Source of the DNA: Streptomyces sp. Je 1-369
GTDB taxonomy: Bacteria > Actinomycetota > Actinomycetes > Streptomycetales > Streptomycetaceae
Assembly (NCBI RefSeq): GCF_026810505.1
Contig: NZ_CP101750.1
Span: 7,986,515-8,050,514, forward strand
DNA length: 64,000 bases
Direction of reading: 5' to 3'
The position numbers and the translations under genes are program-made. Below are positions 53,948 to 63,891 of the stretch, in pieces; within the stretch, counting starts at the first letter, position 1, and each line of letters starts with the position of its first letter. The notes under the pieces were generated by a model. The model saw only the letters and a list, made by a program, of their open reading frames with translations. It did no database searches and was not told where the DNA came from.

Positions 53948-55485
53948 CGACCACCGAGCTCCCCACTGGCCGGACCGACGTCCCCCCGCTCGTCGAGGCG
54001 TCCGGCATCGTGAAGCGGTACGGACCCACCGTCGCCCTCCAGGACGGCCGGCTGACCGTCCTGCCCGGCGAGTCCCACGCCCTCGTCGGCCGCAACGGCG
54101 CGGGCAAGTCCACCCTCGTCACCGTCCTCACCGGACTCCAGGCCCCCGACGCCGGCACCGTCCGCTTCGACGGCGAACCCGCGCCGCCGCTCGGCGACCG
54201 CGACGCCTGGCGCCGCAGAGTGGCCTGCGTCTACCAGAAGCCGACCGTCGTCCCCGAACTGACCGTCGCCGAGAACCTCTTCATCAACCGGCAGCCCACG
54301 GGCCGCGGCGGCTTCATCAGCTGGCGCAGGCTGCGGAACGAAGCCGCGGAGGTACTGGACACGTGGGACGTACACGTCGACCCCGACGCGCGGACCGCCG
54401 ACCTCAAGGTCGAGGACCGCCAAATGGTGGAGATCGCACGGGTGTTGAGCTTCGGCGCACGCTTCATCGTCCTCGACGAGCCGACCGCGCAGCTCGACAA
54501 CAAGGAGATCGAGCGGCTCTTCACGCGCATGCGCGCCCTCCAGGAATCCGGCGTCACGTTCCTGTTCATCTCGCACCACCTCCAAGAGGTGTACGAGGTG
54601 TGCCAGACCGTCACCGTCCTGCGCGACGCCCGCTGGATCACCAGCGCCCCCGTCGCCGACCTGCCGCGCGGCGCCCTCGTGGCGGCCATGGCGGGCGAGG
54701 TCATCGCCGAGAAGGCCGACGCCGAGGAAGCCGTGGCCCGCGCCGGGGCGCCCGCCGACGCGCCCGTACTGCTCGACGTGCGGGGCCTCACCAGCGAGTC
54801 GTACACCGGCATCGACCTCACCGTGCGCAAGGGCGAGGTCGTCGGACTCGCCGGATCCAGCGGCAGCGGCAAGATCAACCTCGCGGAGAGCTTCGCCGGT
54901 CTGCACACCCCGAGCGCGGGGAGCGCCCGGCTCGACGGCCGCCCCCTGCCCTTCGGCGACGTGACCGCCGCCCTGCGCGCCGGGGTCGGCTGCGTACCGC
55001 GCGACCGGCACGGCCAGGGCCTCGTCTTCGGCATGAGCATCGGCGACAACGCCACCATGAGCGTCCTGGACCGCCTCGGCCGGTACGGGTTCATCGGCAC
55101 CGACACCAGACGTCGCTTCGCCGACGACCTCATCGACCGTCTCGACATCCACGCCGAAGGCCCCGACCAGCCCGTCTCCGACCTCTCCGGAGGCAACGCC
55201 CAGAAGGTCGTCATGGCCCGCGCCCTCGCCTCCGACCCGCGCCTGCTCGTCCTCATCAACCCGACCGCGGGCGTCGACGTGAAGTCCAAGGAGTCCCTGC
55301 TCGCCCGCATGGACCACGCCCGCGAGAACGGCACCGCCGTCCTCGTCGTCTCCGACGAACTCGACGACCTGCGCCGCTGCGACCGCGTGCTCGTGCTCTT
55401 CCACGGCAGGATCGTCGCCGAGCACGCCGCGGGCTTCCACGACCACGAGCTGATCGCCTCCATCGAAGGAATGGACCATGGCTGA
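53944..55485 (+). CDS. sugar ABC importer ATPase, two domains, second one degenerate
   Basis: RbsA-like ATPase of 513 residues. Domain one is intact: Walker A GRNGAGKST, Walker B FIVLDEPTAQL; its signature is the atypical VEDRQMVEIARVL. In domain two the Walker A reads GSSGSGKINL, with Ile in place of Ser/Thr, and the Walker B ends LLVLINPTAGVDV, without the Asp-Glu pair, while the signature LSGGNAQKVVMARAL is kept. Domain two therefore probably binds but does not hydrolyse ATP. The ATG overlaps the upstream stop (ATGA). Confidence 0.9.
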   Translation: MTTTELPTGRTDVPPLVEASGIVKRYGPTVALQDGRLTVLPGESHALVGRNGAGKSTLVTVLTGLQAPDAGTVRFDGEPAPPLGDRDAWRRRVACVYQKPTVVPELTVAENLFINRQPTGRGGFISWRRLRNEAAEVLDTWDVHVDPDARTADLKVEDRQMVEIARVLSFGARFIVLDEPTAQLDNKEIERLFTRMRALQESGVTFLFISHHLQEVYEVCQTVTVLRDARWITSAPVADLPRGALVAAMAGEVIAEKADAEEAVARAGAPADAPVLLDVRGLTSESYTGIDLTVRKGEVVGLAGSSGSGKINLAESFAGLHTPSAGSARLDGRPLPFGDVTAALRAGVGCVPRDRHGQGLVFGMSIGDNATMSVLDRLGRYGFIGTDTRRRFADDLIDRLDIHAEGPDQPVSDLSGGNAQKVVMARALASDPRLLVLINPTAGVDVKSKESLLARMDHARENGTAVLVVSDELDDLRRCDRVLVLFHGRIVAEHAAGFHDHELIASIEGMDHG

Positions 55486-56515
55486 CCTGAAGGCCCCGTC
55501 GGCCTCGACCGCGGCTCCCGTACGCCCGGTACGCGATAAGGCGGCGGCGAAGGCCGTCCTGCTGCGACGCGCCCGCGAACTCGCCCTCGTCCCGGCCCTG
55601 TTGCTGCTCGTCCTGCTCGGCGCACTCGTCAACGACTCGTTCCTGACCGAGCGGAACCTCATCTCCATCCTCGGCGCGTCCGCCGCGCTCGCCATGGTCG
55701 TCCTCGCCGAGTCCCTCGTCCTCATCACCGGCAAGTTCGACCTCTCCCTGGAGTCGGTCGTCGGCATCGCGCCCGCCCTCGGCGCGCTCCTCGTCCTGCC
55801 CGCCGCCCAGGCCGGTTTCGGCACGGACCTGCCCGTGGCCGTCGGCATCCTGGCCATCGTGCTGGTCGGCGCGGTCATCGGCGCCTTCAACGGCGTCCTC
55901 GTCGTGAAACTCAAACTCAACGCGTTCATCGTGACGCTCGCCATGCTGATCGTGCTGCGCGGCCTGCTCGTCGGCTCCACCGAGGGCAAGACCCTCTTCG
56001 GCATGCCCGACGCCTTCTACACCCTCGCCACCACCACCTTCCTGAGCATCCCCCTTTCGGTGTGGCTCGCGGGGGCCGCCTTCGGCCTCGCGGGCTTCGT
56101 CCTGAAGTACCACCGCGTGGGCCGCGCCCTGTACGCGATCGGCGGCAACCCGGACGCGGCGCGCGCCGCGGGGATCCGCGTCGACCGGGTCATGCTCGGC
56201 GTGTTCGTCGTCGCCGGGGCACTCGCCGCGGTCGGCGGCCTCATGCAGACCGGCTACGTCGGCGCCATCAACGCCAACCAGGGCCAGAACATGATCTTCA
56301 CGGTGTTCGCCGCCGCCGTCATCGGAGGCATCAGCCTCGACGGCGGCAGAGGCACCATGTTCGGCGCCCTCACCGGCGTCCTGCTCCTCGGCGTCGTACA
56401 GAACCTGCTCACCCTCGCCCAGGTGCCGTCCTTCTGGATCCAGGCCATCTACGGCGGAATCATCCTCGTCGCCCTGATGATCGCCCGCGTCACCACCGGC
56501 CGCGCACAGGACTGA
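55478..56515 (+). CDS. sugar ABC importer permease, RbsC type
   Basis: Membrane subunit of 345 residues with about eight to ten helices. The signature [20 protein letters not shown] is close to the RbsC consensus GIDLSVG but altered. The start overlaps the ATPase stop by eight bases, showing coupling. It works as a homodimer in this family. Confidence 0.9.
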   Translation: MADLKAPSASTAAPVRPVRDKAAAKAVLLRRARELALVPALLLLVLLGALVNDSFLTERNLISILGASAALAMVVLAESLVLITGKFDLSLESVVGIAPALGALLVLPAAQAGFGTDLPVAVGILAIVLVGAVIGAFNGVLVVKLKLNAFIVTLAMLIVLRGLLVGSTEGKTLFGMPDAFYTLATTTFLSIPLSVWLAGAAFGLAGFVLKYHRVGRALYAIGGNPDAARAAGIRVDRVMLGVFVVAGALAAVGGLMQTGYVGAINANQGQNMIFTVFAAAVIGGISLDGGRGTMFGALTGVLLLGVVQNLLTLAQVPSFWIQAIYGGIILVALMIARVTTGRAQD

Positions 56516-56562
56516 CCCGCCACAGTCAGCCGCGTCCCCGCTTCCTTCCGGAAAGGCCCCCT

Positions 56563-57948
56563 GTGTCCCCGACCCCCGCCCGCATCACCGCGGTAGACAC
56601 CCACGACATACGGTTCCCCACCTCGCGGGAGCTGGACGGGTCCGACGCGATGAACCCGGACCCCGACTACTCCGCCGCCTACGTGGTGCTGCGCACCGAC
56701 GCCGACGACGGTCTGGAAGGGCACGGATTCACCTTCACCATCGGCCGCGGCAACGACGTCCAGGTCGCCGCGATCCACGCCTTGCGCCACCACGTGATCG
56801 GCCGCCCGGTCGACGAGCTCTGCGCCGACCCCGGCACCGTCAACCGCGACCTCGTCGGCGACAGCCAGTTGCGCTGGCTCGGTCCCGAGAAGGGCGTGAT
56901 GCACATGGCCATCGGCGCCGTCGTCAACGCGGTCTGGGACCTCGCCGCCAAGCGCGCCCGCAAACCCCTGTGGCGGCTGCTCGCCGACGCCACGCCCGAA
57001 TGGCTCGTCTCCCAGGTCGACTTCCGGTACATCGCCGACGCCCTCACCCCGCAGGACGCCCTCGACCTGCTGCGGTCCGCCCGCACGGGCGCCGCGGACC
57101 GGACCATCGCCCTCCTGGAGCGGGGCTTCCCCGGCTACACCACCTCGCCCGGCTGGCTCGGCTACAGCGACGAGAAACTCACCCGCCTCGCCCGGCAGGC
57201 CGTCGCCGACGGCTTCACGCAGATCAAACTGAAGGTCGGTGCCGACCTCGACGACGACATCCGCCGCTGCCGCACCGCCCGCGCCGCCATCGGCCCCGAC
57301 ATCCGCATCGCCGTCGACGCCAACCAGCGCTGGAACGTCGACGAAGCCGTCCAATGGACGCGTGCGCTCGCCGAGTTCGACCCCTACTGGGTCGAGGAGC
57401 CCACCAGCCCCGACGACGTACTCGGCCACGCCGCGATCCGCGCCGCCGTCGCCCCGGTCAAGGTCGCCACCGGCGAACACGTACAGAACCGCATCGTCTT
57501 CAAACAGCTCCTCCAGGCCGGCGCCATCGACATCCTCCAGATAGACGCGGCCCGCGTCGGCGGAGTCAACGAGAACCTCGCGATCCTGCTGCTCGCCGCC
57601 AAGTTCGGCGTCCCCGTCTGCCCGCACGCGGGCGGCGTCGGACTCTGCGAACTCGTCCAGCACCTGTCGATGTTCGACTACGTGGCGCTCGCAGGGACCA
57701 CGGAGAACCGCGTCATCGAGTACGTCGACCACCTGCACGAGCACTTCACCGACCCCGTCGTGCTGCGCGCGGGCCACTACACGGCCCCGACCGCGCCCGG
57801 CTTCTCCGCGACGATGCGCGCCGAGTCCATCGCCGAATACACCTACCCGGGCGGCACGTTCTGGGCCGCGGACCTCGTACAGGAGCAGCACGCGCAGGAC
57901 GCCCCCGCACACGACCGCACCGCACGGGACAAGGGAGCAGCCGCATGA
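56563..57948 (+). CDS. L-fuconate dehydratase (enolase superfamily)
   Basis: Cytoplasmic Mg-dependent enzyme of 461 residues that removes water from L-fuconate to give 2-keto-3-deoxy-L-fuconate. The K-x-K motif ([11 protein letters not shown]), the metal ligands Asp/Glu/Glu ([25 protein letters not shown]) and the catalytic His ([11 protein letters not shown]) are all present. The N-terminal [19 protein letters not shown] is typical of fuconate dehydratase rather than other mandelate-racemase-type enzymes. The GTG at 56563 lies six bases after GGAAAGG. Confidence 0.93.
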   Translation: MSPTPARITAVDTHDIRFPTSRELDGSDAMNPDPDYSAAYVVLRTDADDGLEGHGFTFTIGRGNDVQVAAIHALRHHVIGRPVDELCADPGTVNRDLVGDSQLRWLGPEKGVMHMAIGAVVNAVWDLAAKRARKPLWRLLADATPEWLVSQVDFRYIADALTPQDALDLLRSARTGAADRTIALLERGFPGYTTSPGWLGYSDEKLTRLARQAVADGFTQIKLKVGADLDDDIRRCRTARAAIGPDIRIAVDANQRWNVDEAVQWTRALAEFDPYWVEEPTSPDDVLGHAAIRAAVAPVKVATGEHVQNRIVFKQLLQAGAIDILQIDAARVGGVNENLAILLLAAKFGVPVCPHAGGVGLCELVQHLSMFDYVALAGTTENRVIEYVDHLHEHFTDPVVLRAGHYTAPTAPGFSATMRAESIAEYTYPGGTFWAADLVQEQHAQDAPAHDRTARDKGAAA

Positions 57949-58730
57949 CCGACTTCCAAGGCCTCAAGGCCCTCGTCACCGGCGGGGCCTCCGGCATCGG
58001 CCGGGCCACCGCCGAGCTCCTCGCCGCCCGCGGCGCCGACGTCGCCGTCCTCGACCTCGATCCGAGCGACCTCGATCCGGGCGACCTCGACCCGGCGGGC
58101 GTCGACAAACCCCTGCGCGCCTACGCCGCCGACGTCACCGACGACACGGCCGTACGGGACGCCGTCGCCGCTGCCGCCGCCGACCTCGGCGGACTCGACG
58201 TCCTGGTCAACAACGCGGGCATCGGCGCCCAGGGCACCGTCGAGGACAACGACGACGCCCAATGGCACGCCGTCCTGGACGTCAACGTCCTCGGCGTCGT
58301 CCGCACCACCCGCGCCGCCCTGCCGCACCTGCGCCTCTCCACCGACGCGGCGATCGTCAACACCTGCTCCATAGCCGCGACGGCGGGCCTCCCGCAGCGC
58401 GCCCTGTACTCGGCGTCGAAGGGCGCGGTGCTCTCCCTCACCCTCGCCATGGCCGCCGACCACGTACGCGACGGGGTGCGCGTCAACTGCGTCAACCCCG
58501 GCACCGTCGACACCCCGTGGGTCGGCCGCCTCCTGGACGCCGCCCCCGACCCCGCCGCCGAGCGAGCCGCGCTGGAGGCCCGGCAGCCCACCGGGCGACT
58601 CGTCACGGCCGACGAAGTCGCGGGCGCCATCGCCTACTTGGCGAGCCCCCTGTCCGGCGCCACCACCGGCACCGCACTCGCCGTCGACGGCGGCATGCAG
58701 GGTCTGCGACTGCGGCCGGTGACCCGGTGA
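57945..58730 (+). CDS. SDR dehydrogenase, probably for 2-keto-3-deoxy-L-fuconate
   Basis: Classical short-chain dehydrogenase of 261 residues: [10 protein letters not shown] cofactor loop, NNAGIG, the Ser of NTCSIAAT and the YSASK catalytic pair, and the C-terminal [12 protein letters not shown]. In the oxidative fucose route this position is filled by the enzyme oxidising 2-keto-3-deoxy-L-fuconate. A duplicated [14 protein letters not shown] stretch near residue 35-50 is an expansion not usual for the family. It overlaps the dehydratase stop (ATGA). Confidence 0.88.
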   Translation: MTDFQGLKALVTGGASGIGRATAELLAARGADVAVLDLDPSDLDPGDLDPAGVDKPLRAYAADVTDDTAVRDAVAAAAADLGGLDVLVNNAGIGAQGTVEDNDDAQWHAVLDVNVLGVVRTTRAALPHLRLSTDAAIVNTCSIAATAGLPQRALYSASKGAVLSLTLAMAADHVRDGVRVNCVNPGTVDTPWVGRLLDAAPDPAAERAALEARQPTGRLVTADEVAGAIAYLASPLSGATTGTALAVDGGMQGLRLRPVTR

Positions 58731-59743
58731 GCGCCCTGGAGCGGCGTCCCCTCGGCCCCGGTGGCGTCGAGGTGACCGCGCTGTCCTTCGGAGCCGCGGG
58801 CATCGGCAACCTCTACGCGCCGATCACCGACGCGCAGGCGGCCACCGCACTCGACCGCGCCTGGAACGCGGGCATCCGCTACTTCGACACCGCCCCGCAC
58901 TACGGCCTCGGCCTGTCCGAGCGCAGACTGGGCCAGGCGCTGCGGGGCCGGGACCGCTCCTCGTACGTCATCTCCACGAAGGTCGGCAGGATACTGGAGC
59001 CCGCGAACCTCCCTGGCGACGACCTCGCCGACGGCGGCTTCGCCGTGCCGAGGACGCACCGCAGGATCTGGGACTTCAGCGCGGACGGCGTGCGCCGCTC
59101 GATCGAGTCCAGCCTCACCCGCCTCGGCACCGACCGCGTCGACGTCGTCTTCCTGCACGACCCCGACCACCACGAGGAAGAAGCTTTCCGCGAGGGCTAC
59201 CCGGCCCTGGAGAAACTGCGCTCCGAAGGCGTCGTCGGCGCGATAGGCGCGGGCATGAACCAGGCGGAGATGCTCACCCGCTTCGTCCGAGACACGGACG
59301 TCGACGCCGTACTCTGCGCGGGCCGCTACACGCTCCTCGACCACCGGGCCCTCACCGGGCTGCTGCCCGCGGCGAGCGAGCGCGGCACGTCGATCGTCAT
59401 CGGCGGTGTGTTCAACTCCGGACTGCTCGCCGACCCCAAGCCGGGTGCCCGTTTCGACTATGTCGAGGCGCCACCTGACCTGCTGGCCCGCGCCCGCGCC
59501 CTGCGCACGCTCGCCGAGCGGCACGGCACCACGCTCCGGGCCGCCGCCCTCGCCTTCCCCTTCGGTCATCCGGCCGTCGTCAGCGTGCTCGTCGGCATCC
59601 GCGCGCCGGAGCAGGTCACCGACGCGGCCGCGCAGTTCGCCGCCGAGGTACCCGCCGACTTCTGGCGGGAGGCACGGGAGGCCGGGCTGCTGCCCCCGGA
59701 GGTGCCGGTTCCCGGCGAGGCGCGGGGAGGAGCACGGCCGTGA
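58727..59743 (+). CDS. aldo/keto reductase, probable L-fucose dehydrogenase
   Basis: AKR-family enzyme of 338 residues, first oxidation step of L-fucose to L-fucono-1,5-lactone. The catalytic tetrad is visible: Asp and Tyr in YFDTAPHYGLG, Lys in VISTKVGR, His in VVFLHDPDHH. It resembles D-threo-aldose/L-fucose dehydrogenases. The GTG at 58727 overlaps the SDR stop by four bases. Confidence 0.9.
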   Translation: MSALERRPLGPGGVEVTALSFGAAGIGNLYAPITDAQAATALDRAWNAGIRYFDTAPHYGLGLSERRLGQALRGRDRSSYVISTKVGRILEPANLPGDDLADGGFAVPRTHRRIWDFSADGVRRSIESSLTRLGTDRVDVVFLHDPDHHEEEAFREGYPALEKLRSEGVVGAIGAGMNQAEMLTRFVRDTDVDAVLCAGRYTLLDHRALTGLLPAASERGTSIVIGGVFNSGLLADPKPGARFDYVEAPPDLLARARALRTLAERHGTTLRAAALAFPFGHPAVVSVLVGIRAPEQVTDAAAQFAAEVPADFWREAREAGLLPPEVPVPGEARGGARP

Positions 59744-59946
59744 GAGTCGCCCTGCACACCAAGGTCCGTGCGGACCGCGTGGACGCGTACGACGCCGCGC
59801 ACCGCGAGGTGCCCGCCGAGCTCATCGCGGCGATCCGGAGGGCGGGCGCCACCTCCTGGACGATCTGGCGCAGCGGCCTCGTCGTCCACGACTACTCCGC
59901 CGAGGGTGCGGAGGCGGGCCTGCCCGTCGTATGGGGGCTGCCGTGA
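59740..59946 (+). CDS. short L-rhamnose/L-fucose mutarotase-like protein, probably truncated
   Basis: A 68-residue protein whose first 50 residues match the RhaM/FucU-like mutarotase family (MRVALHTKVRADRVDAYDAA then HREVPAELIAAIRRAGATSW). Full-length members are about 100-110 residues and continue into a conserved Trp/Met-rich C-terminus that is missing here; the sequence ends AEAGLPVVWGLP. The gene overlaps both neighbours (GTGA at each end), so translation of the operon is unbroken. It may be a functional short form or a C-terminally deleted gene kept for coupling. Confidence 0.75.
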   Translation: MRVALHTKVRADRVDAYDAAHREVPAELIAAIRRAGATSWTIWRSGLVVHDYSAEGAEAGLPVVWGLP

Positions 59947-60800
59947 CGGAGAGCGCGCCGGGCATCGTCGACGCCCACCACCACGTATGGGACCTCTCCG
60001 TGCGCGACCAGGACTGGATCACCGGGGACGCCCTCGCCCCGATCCGCAGGAACTTCTCCCTCGCCGACCTCGCGCCCGAGGCCCGCGCGGCCGGTGTGGG
60101 CGCCACGGTCGTCGTCCAGACGGTGACCGTCCCCGAGGAGACCCCGGAACTCCTGGCCCTGGCCGAGGCGAACGACCTCGTCGCGGGCGTCGTCGGCTGG
60201 ACGGACCTCACCCGCCCCGACGTGGCCGACACATTGGCCGCCCTGCGCGAACTCCCGGGCGGGCAGCACCTGGTGGGCATCCGGCACCAGGTGCAGAGCG
60301 AGCCGGACCCCGAGTGGCTGCTCCGCCCGGACGTCCGCAGGGGCCTGTCCGCCCTGGCCGACGCGGGTCTCGCCCACGACCTCGTGGTCCTGCCCCACCA
60401 GCTGCCCGCCTGCGCCGAGGCGGCGGCAGGAATGCCCGAACTCACCTTCGTACTCGACCACTTGGGCAAGCCGCCCATCGCCCGCGGAACCCTGGAACCC
60501 TGGGCGGCAGCGGTCCGCGCCCTCGCCGTCCGCCCCAACACCGTCTGCAAACTCTCCGGCATGGTCACCGAGGCCGATCACGCGACGTGGACGGTGGGCG
60601 ACCTGCGGCCCTACGCGGACATCGTGCTGGACGCCTTCGGTCCGCGACGGCTGATGTACGGATCCGACTGGCCGGTCAGCACTCTCGCGGCGACGTACAC
60701 CGAAGTCCTGGACGCGGCACGCCTGTTGACGGACGCGCTGGACCCCGCCGAGCGTCAGGAGGTCTTCGGCGGCACCGCCCGGCGCGTCTACTCGCTCTGA
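59943..60800 (+). CDS. amidohydrolase, probable L-fuconolactonase
   Basis: Cytoplasmic metal-dependent hydrolase of 285 residues (amidohydrolase family 2), opening L-fucono-lactone to L-fuconate. The N-terminal metal motif IVDAHHHVWD and the C-terminal MYGSDWPVS are both complete; HHLGKP-type Lys is present in LDHLGKPPI. It completes dehydrogenase, lactonase, dehydratase and second dehydrogenase in one operon. It overlaps the converging membrane-protein gene by 13 bp. Confidence 0.9.
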   Translation: MTESAPGIVDAHHHVWDLSVRDQDWITGDALAPIRRNFSLADLAPEARAAGVGATVVVQTVTVPEETPELLALAEANDLVAGVVGWTDLTRPDVADTLAALRELPGGQHLVGIRHQVQSEPDPEWLLRPDVRRGLSALADAGLAHDLVVLPHQLPACAEAAAGMPELTFVLDHLGKPPIARGTLEPWAAAVRALAVRPNTVCKLSGMVTEADHATWTVGDLRPYADIVLDAFGPRRLMYGSDWPVSTLAATYTEVLDAARLLTDALDPAERQEVFGGTARRVYSL

Positions 60801-62215
60801 GTCGTCGGAGCAAGACGCGTCGGCCCCAGGAACTCACGGACGTACGTGCGCTCCCAGCACGCACCCGTCTCGCGCAGCTCGCGCCAGGTCGTGAACCGGT
60901 AGCGGTACAGCCTGGCGCGGATGTACGCGGGCGGGGACCCGGGCGGGAACGGGGAGCTCCGCAGCAGGCGCAGGGTGTCACGGTCGTCGTCCAGCAGGCG
61001 CTCCACCAGCGGGCCGAACCACGAGCGCGCGTACGCGGGAGAGAGCCCGGCGAACCACATCATCCAGTCGAGCCGCAGGTGGTAGGGCGCGAACTGGCGT
61101 GGCCAGCGGTGTACGTCGCCGGGCTTGCCCTTGAACTCGTAGGCCAGCCAGTCGGAGTCCTCGCGGGGCACCGTGTCCGCCGTGCCCTCGATGACGATCT
61201 CCTGGCGCACCCGGTTGACGCTGCCGAACGCGCCGTACGCGTTGACGAGGTGCAGCGGGTCGAACGAGCGGTTCATGACCTGGCGGCGGGACAGCAGATT
61301 GCGCAACGGCCGGTAGCTCATGGCCAGGAGCAGGACCGCCACGACGGTGACCACCACCTCGTACCAGACGGGCGTGGCCGCGACGTCGGGTGCCGTGTGC
61401 CATGCGGACAGGTCCAGTGCGGAGACCGCGACCACGATCGTGATCCAGTTCAGCCAGGAGAAGTTGCCGGACAGGACCAGCCAGAGCTGGGTCACGATCA
61501 TCAGGCAGGCCGCGACCGTCGCTACCGGCTGAGGTGTGAACAGCAGGAAGGGCACGACAAGTTGGGTGACGTGGTTGGCCGCGACCTCCACCCGGTGCAC
61601 CGGTTTCGGCAGGTGGTGGAAGAACCAGCTCAGCGGCCCGGGCATCGGCTGCGTCTCGTGGTGGAAGTCCAGGCAGGTGAGCTTGCGCCAGCACGCGTCC
61701 CCGCGCATCTTGATCAGCCCGGCACCGAACTCCACGCGGAAGAGCACCCACCGCAGCAGGAAGAGCACGAGGACCGGTGGGGCGACCCGGTCGTTGCCGA
61801 GGAAGACGGCGAGGAAGCCCACTTCGAGGAGCAGCGACTCCCAGCCGAAGCCGTACCAGGTCTGCCCCACGTTCACGATGGAGAGATACAGCGCCCAGGG
61901 CACCAGCCACAGCAGCATCGCGCCCCACAGCGGCAGAAGACCGTCCGCACCGGCGAGCAGCGCCACCGCGACCGCGCACCCCGCCCACGCGCAGAGCGCG
62001 AAGAACCGGTCCGAGAAGCGCAGCTGGAACAGGCTGGGGGCGCGGCGGAACGGTACCCGCTCGACGTACCGCGGCACCGGCAGCATCCCGCGCTCCCCGA
62101 TGAGCGCCCGGAACTGCAGGGCGGCACCGAGGAACGCCATCACGTAGAGCACGGCCAGGGCCCGCTGGAAGATCAGCCGACTCAGCCAGTACGCATCCGC
62201 CGTGAACCACTCCAC
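60788..62215 (-). CDS. lipase maturation factor family membrane protein
   Basis: Integral membrane protein of 475 residues with about seven to eight helices in its first 320 residues and a soluble C-terminal domain. Family features include QTWYGFGWESLLLEVGFLAV, LLRWVLFRVEFGAGLIKMRG, THYETQP-like FHHETQPMPGPLSWF and, late, RQFAPYHLRLDWMMWFAGLS. In animals and bacteria such proteins help lipases fold. I use the GTG at 62215 (VEWFTADAYWLSRLIFQRAL); its ribosome site is poor. The last 13 bp overlap the fuconolactonase gene tail to tail. Confidence 0.9.
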   Translation of the reverse strand: MEWFTADAYWLSRLIFQRALAVLYVMAFLGAALQFRALIGERGMLPVPRYVERVPFRRAPSLFQLRFSDRFFALCAWAGCAVAVALLAGADGLLPLWGAMLLWLVPWALYLSIVNVGQTWYGFGWESLLLEVGFLAVFLGNDRVAPPVLVLFLLRWVLFRVEFGAGLIKMRGDACWRKLTCLDFHHETQPMPGPLSWFFHHLPKPVHRVEVAANHVTQLVVPFLLFTPQPVATVAACLMIVTQLWLVLSGNFSWLNWITIVVAVSALDLSAWHTAPDVAATPVWYEVVVTVVAVLLLAMSYRPLRNLLSRRQVMNRSFDPLHLVNAYGAFGSVNRVRQEIVIEGTADTVPREDSDWLAYEFKGKPGDVHRWPRQFAPYHLRLDWMMWFAGLSPAYARSWFGPLVERLLDDDRDTLRLLRSSPFPPGSPPAYIRARLYRYRFTTWRELRETGACWERTYVREFLGPTRLAPTTQSE

Positions 62216-62358
62216 GGCTCCATTGTGCTGCCGACCAGGGTTTTCCGTGCGGCGACCGGGCCGCACGCCCGGCTTGCGAGCCCGCAGGAACCCCCGCAGA
62301 CAATGGCGGAACACCCCCGTCCGCGGGGGCACACTGCACGGCAACGGCGGGAGAACCG

Positions 62359-63507
62359 GTGCGCACACCCACCAGGACGCACGCGATCGTCTTCGCGATA
62401 TCCGCGGCCCTAGCGGTAGCGGGCTGTTCGGGCGACGGCGACAAGAAGACCGCTGACGGCGGCAGCGAGCTGTTCATGCAGCCGGTCGCCGCCCAGGGCC
62501 CCGATCCGTTCACCGAGTCCACCGCGGAGACCGCCGCCTCCCCGCCGCCCGTCACCCGTTCGCCGCAGCCGTCGCCCACCGGATCGGCGACCCCGCAGGG
62601 CACTCGCTCCATCCCGGGCGGTACGCCGGGTCTTTACGGCGGTACGCACAACGTCGGCAGCTGTGACATCGACCAGCAGGTGCGCTTCCTCACCGCCGAC
62701 CCGGCGAAGGCACGCGCGTTCGCGCAGGCCTCCGACATCGACGAGGCCGCCGTCCCGGGCTATCTGCGCGGGCTGACGCCCGTCGTGCTGCGGGCCGACA
62801 CCCGCGTCACCAACCACGGGTTCCGTGGCGGCTCGCCCACGAGCTTCCAGTCCGTCCTGCAGACGGGCACGGCCGTCCTCGTCGACGACCGGGGCCTGCC
62901 GCGGGTCCGCTGCGCGTGCGGCAACCCGCTGAAGCCGCCGGTCGCCTTCGAGAGCTCGCCCCGGCACAACGGGCGGGCGTGGAGCGGGTATCAGCCGACG
63001 CGGGTCGTCGTGGTGACCCCGGCGCCGCAGCCGATTGTCAACATCACCATCGTGAACATCGTCAACAACACCTGGATCGAGCGGAAGACCGGCGACGGGA
63101 AGGCGCACCACGACCGTCCGACCAAGCCGCCGACCCCCACCCCCACGCCGACCCCCACGCCGACGACGCCGAGCCCGACGTCTCCGTCCCCGTCCAGCCC
63201 GACACCCACGGATCCGGACGAAACCACCCCGGACGAGACCGAGCCCGACGAGACGAGCCCCGATCAAACGAGCCCGGACGAGACGGACCCGGACGAGACC
63301 GGCTCCGGTCAGACCGTTCCGGACGGGACGAGCCCCGACGAAACCAGTCCTGACGAGACGAGTCCGGAAGGGACCAGTCCTGACGCATCCAGTCCGGACG
63401 AGGGCGGCGGTGACTCGCCGACCGACTGCCCCACCCGGACGGGCATGCCCGCGGACCCCGCGTCACCGGCCCCGCCCGGCTGCGCGTCGCCGGTGCTGCC
63501 CTCGTAG
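62359..63507 (+). CDS. DUF6777-like surface lipoprotein with acidic PDET repeat tail
   Basis: Exported lipoprotein of 382 residues. The lipobox LAVAGC lies near residue 23. The central domain (about 90-210: CDIDQQVRFLTADPAKARAF, AVPGYLRGLTPVVLRADTRV, RVRCACGNPL) belongs to an uncharacterised actinobacterial family with three Cys. A PTPTPTP segment and about 16 acidic five-residue units (PDETS, PDETD, PDQTS) form a long, probably extended C-terminal tail of about 110 residues. The GTG at 62359 follows GGGAG. The tail could reach through the wall. Confidence 0.85.
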   Translation: MRTPTRTHAIVFAISAALAVAGCSGDGDKKTADGGSELFMQPVAAQGPDPFTESTAETAASPPPVTRSPQPSPTGSATPQGTRSIPGGTPGLYGGTHNVGSCDIDQQVRFLTADPAKARAFAQASDIDEAAVPGYLRGLTPVVLRADTRVTNHGFRGGSPTSFQSVLQTGTAVLVDDRGLPRVRCACGNPLKPPVAFESSPRHNGRAWSGYQPTRVVVVTPAPQPIVNITIVNIVNNTWIERKTGDGKAHHDRPTKPPTPTPTPTPTPTTPSPTSPSPSSPTPTDPDETTPDETEPDETSPDQTSPDETDPDETGSGQTVPDGTSPDETSPDETSPEGTSPDASSPDEGGGDSPTDCPTRTGMPADPASPAPPGCASPVLPS

Positions 63508-63891
63508 GGGCGAGCCATACCGGTCAAGCGGCGGGTGAGAGGGCCATGCGGAACGCGCCAATCGTTCCCGGCCCCTCGCGTCGCTGTCGCCCCTGGCGCC
63601 ACGCAAGTCCTTTCCCCGGCTCGCAACCGCGTTCTGATATATCGCCGAGTTCAGTCATCAGGCAAATACGGAAGAGTTTCCGAATGATATGGAGCGGGCG
63701 GGTCCGATTGGTTGGGGAGTGGCGCATTCACGTCGGTTATGGCGTGGCATTGAGTCAAATGGCGCTGGTAGTTGATTTTCATATATGGCAGAGTCGTCCG
63801 TCGGGTGGCCGGTCAAGTCCAAGGAATTGATCCAGCCGGTCTTCCGGTCGCCCCGAGGACCAGCCGTCAGCCGCGGGGGAGAAGTCGGCTC
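63508..63891. other. AT-richer promoter region before the LuxR-type regulator
   Basis: About 380 bp without a supported gene. From 63630 to 63800 the base composition drops well below the window average (for example GATATATCG at 63635 and CATATATGG at 63780). It presumably holds the promoter of the regulator gene. Confidence 0.5.
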
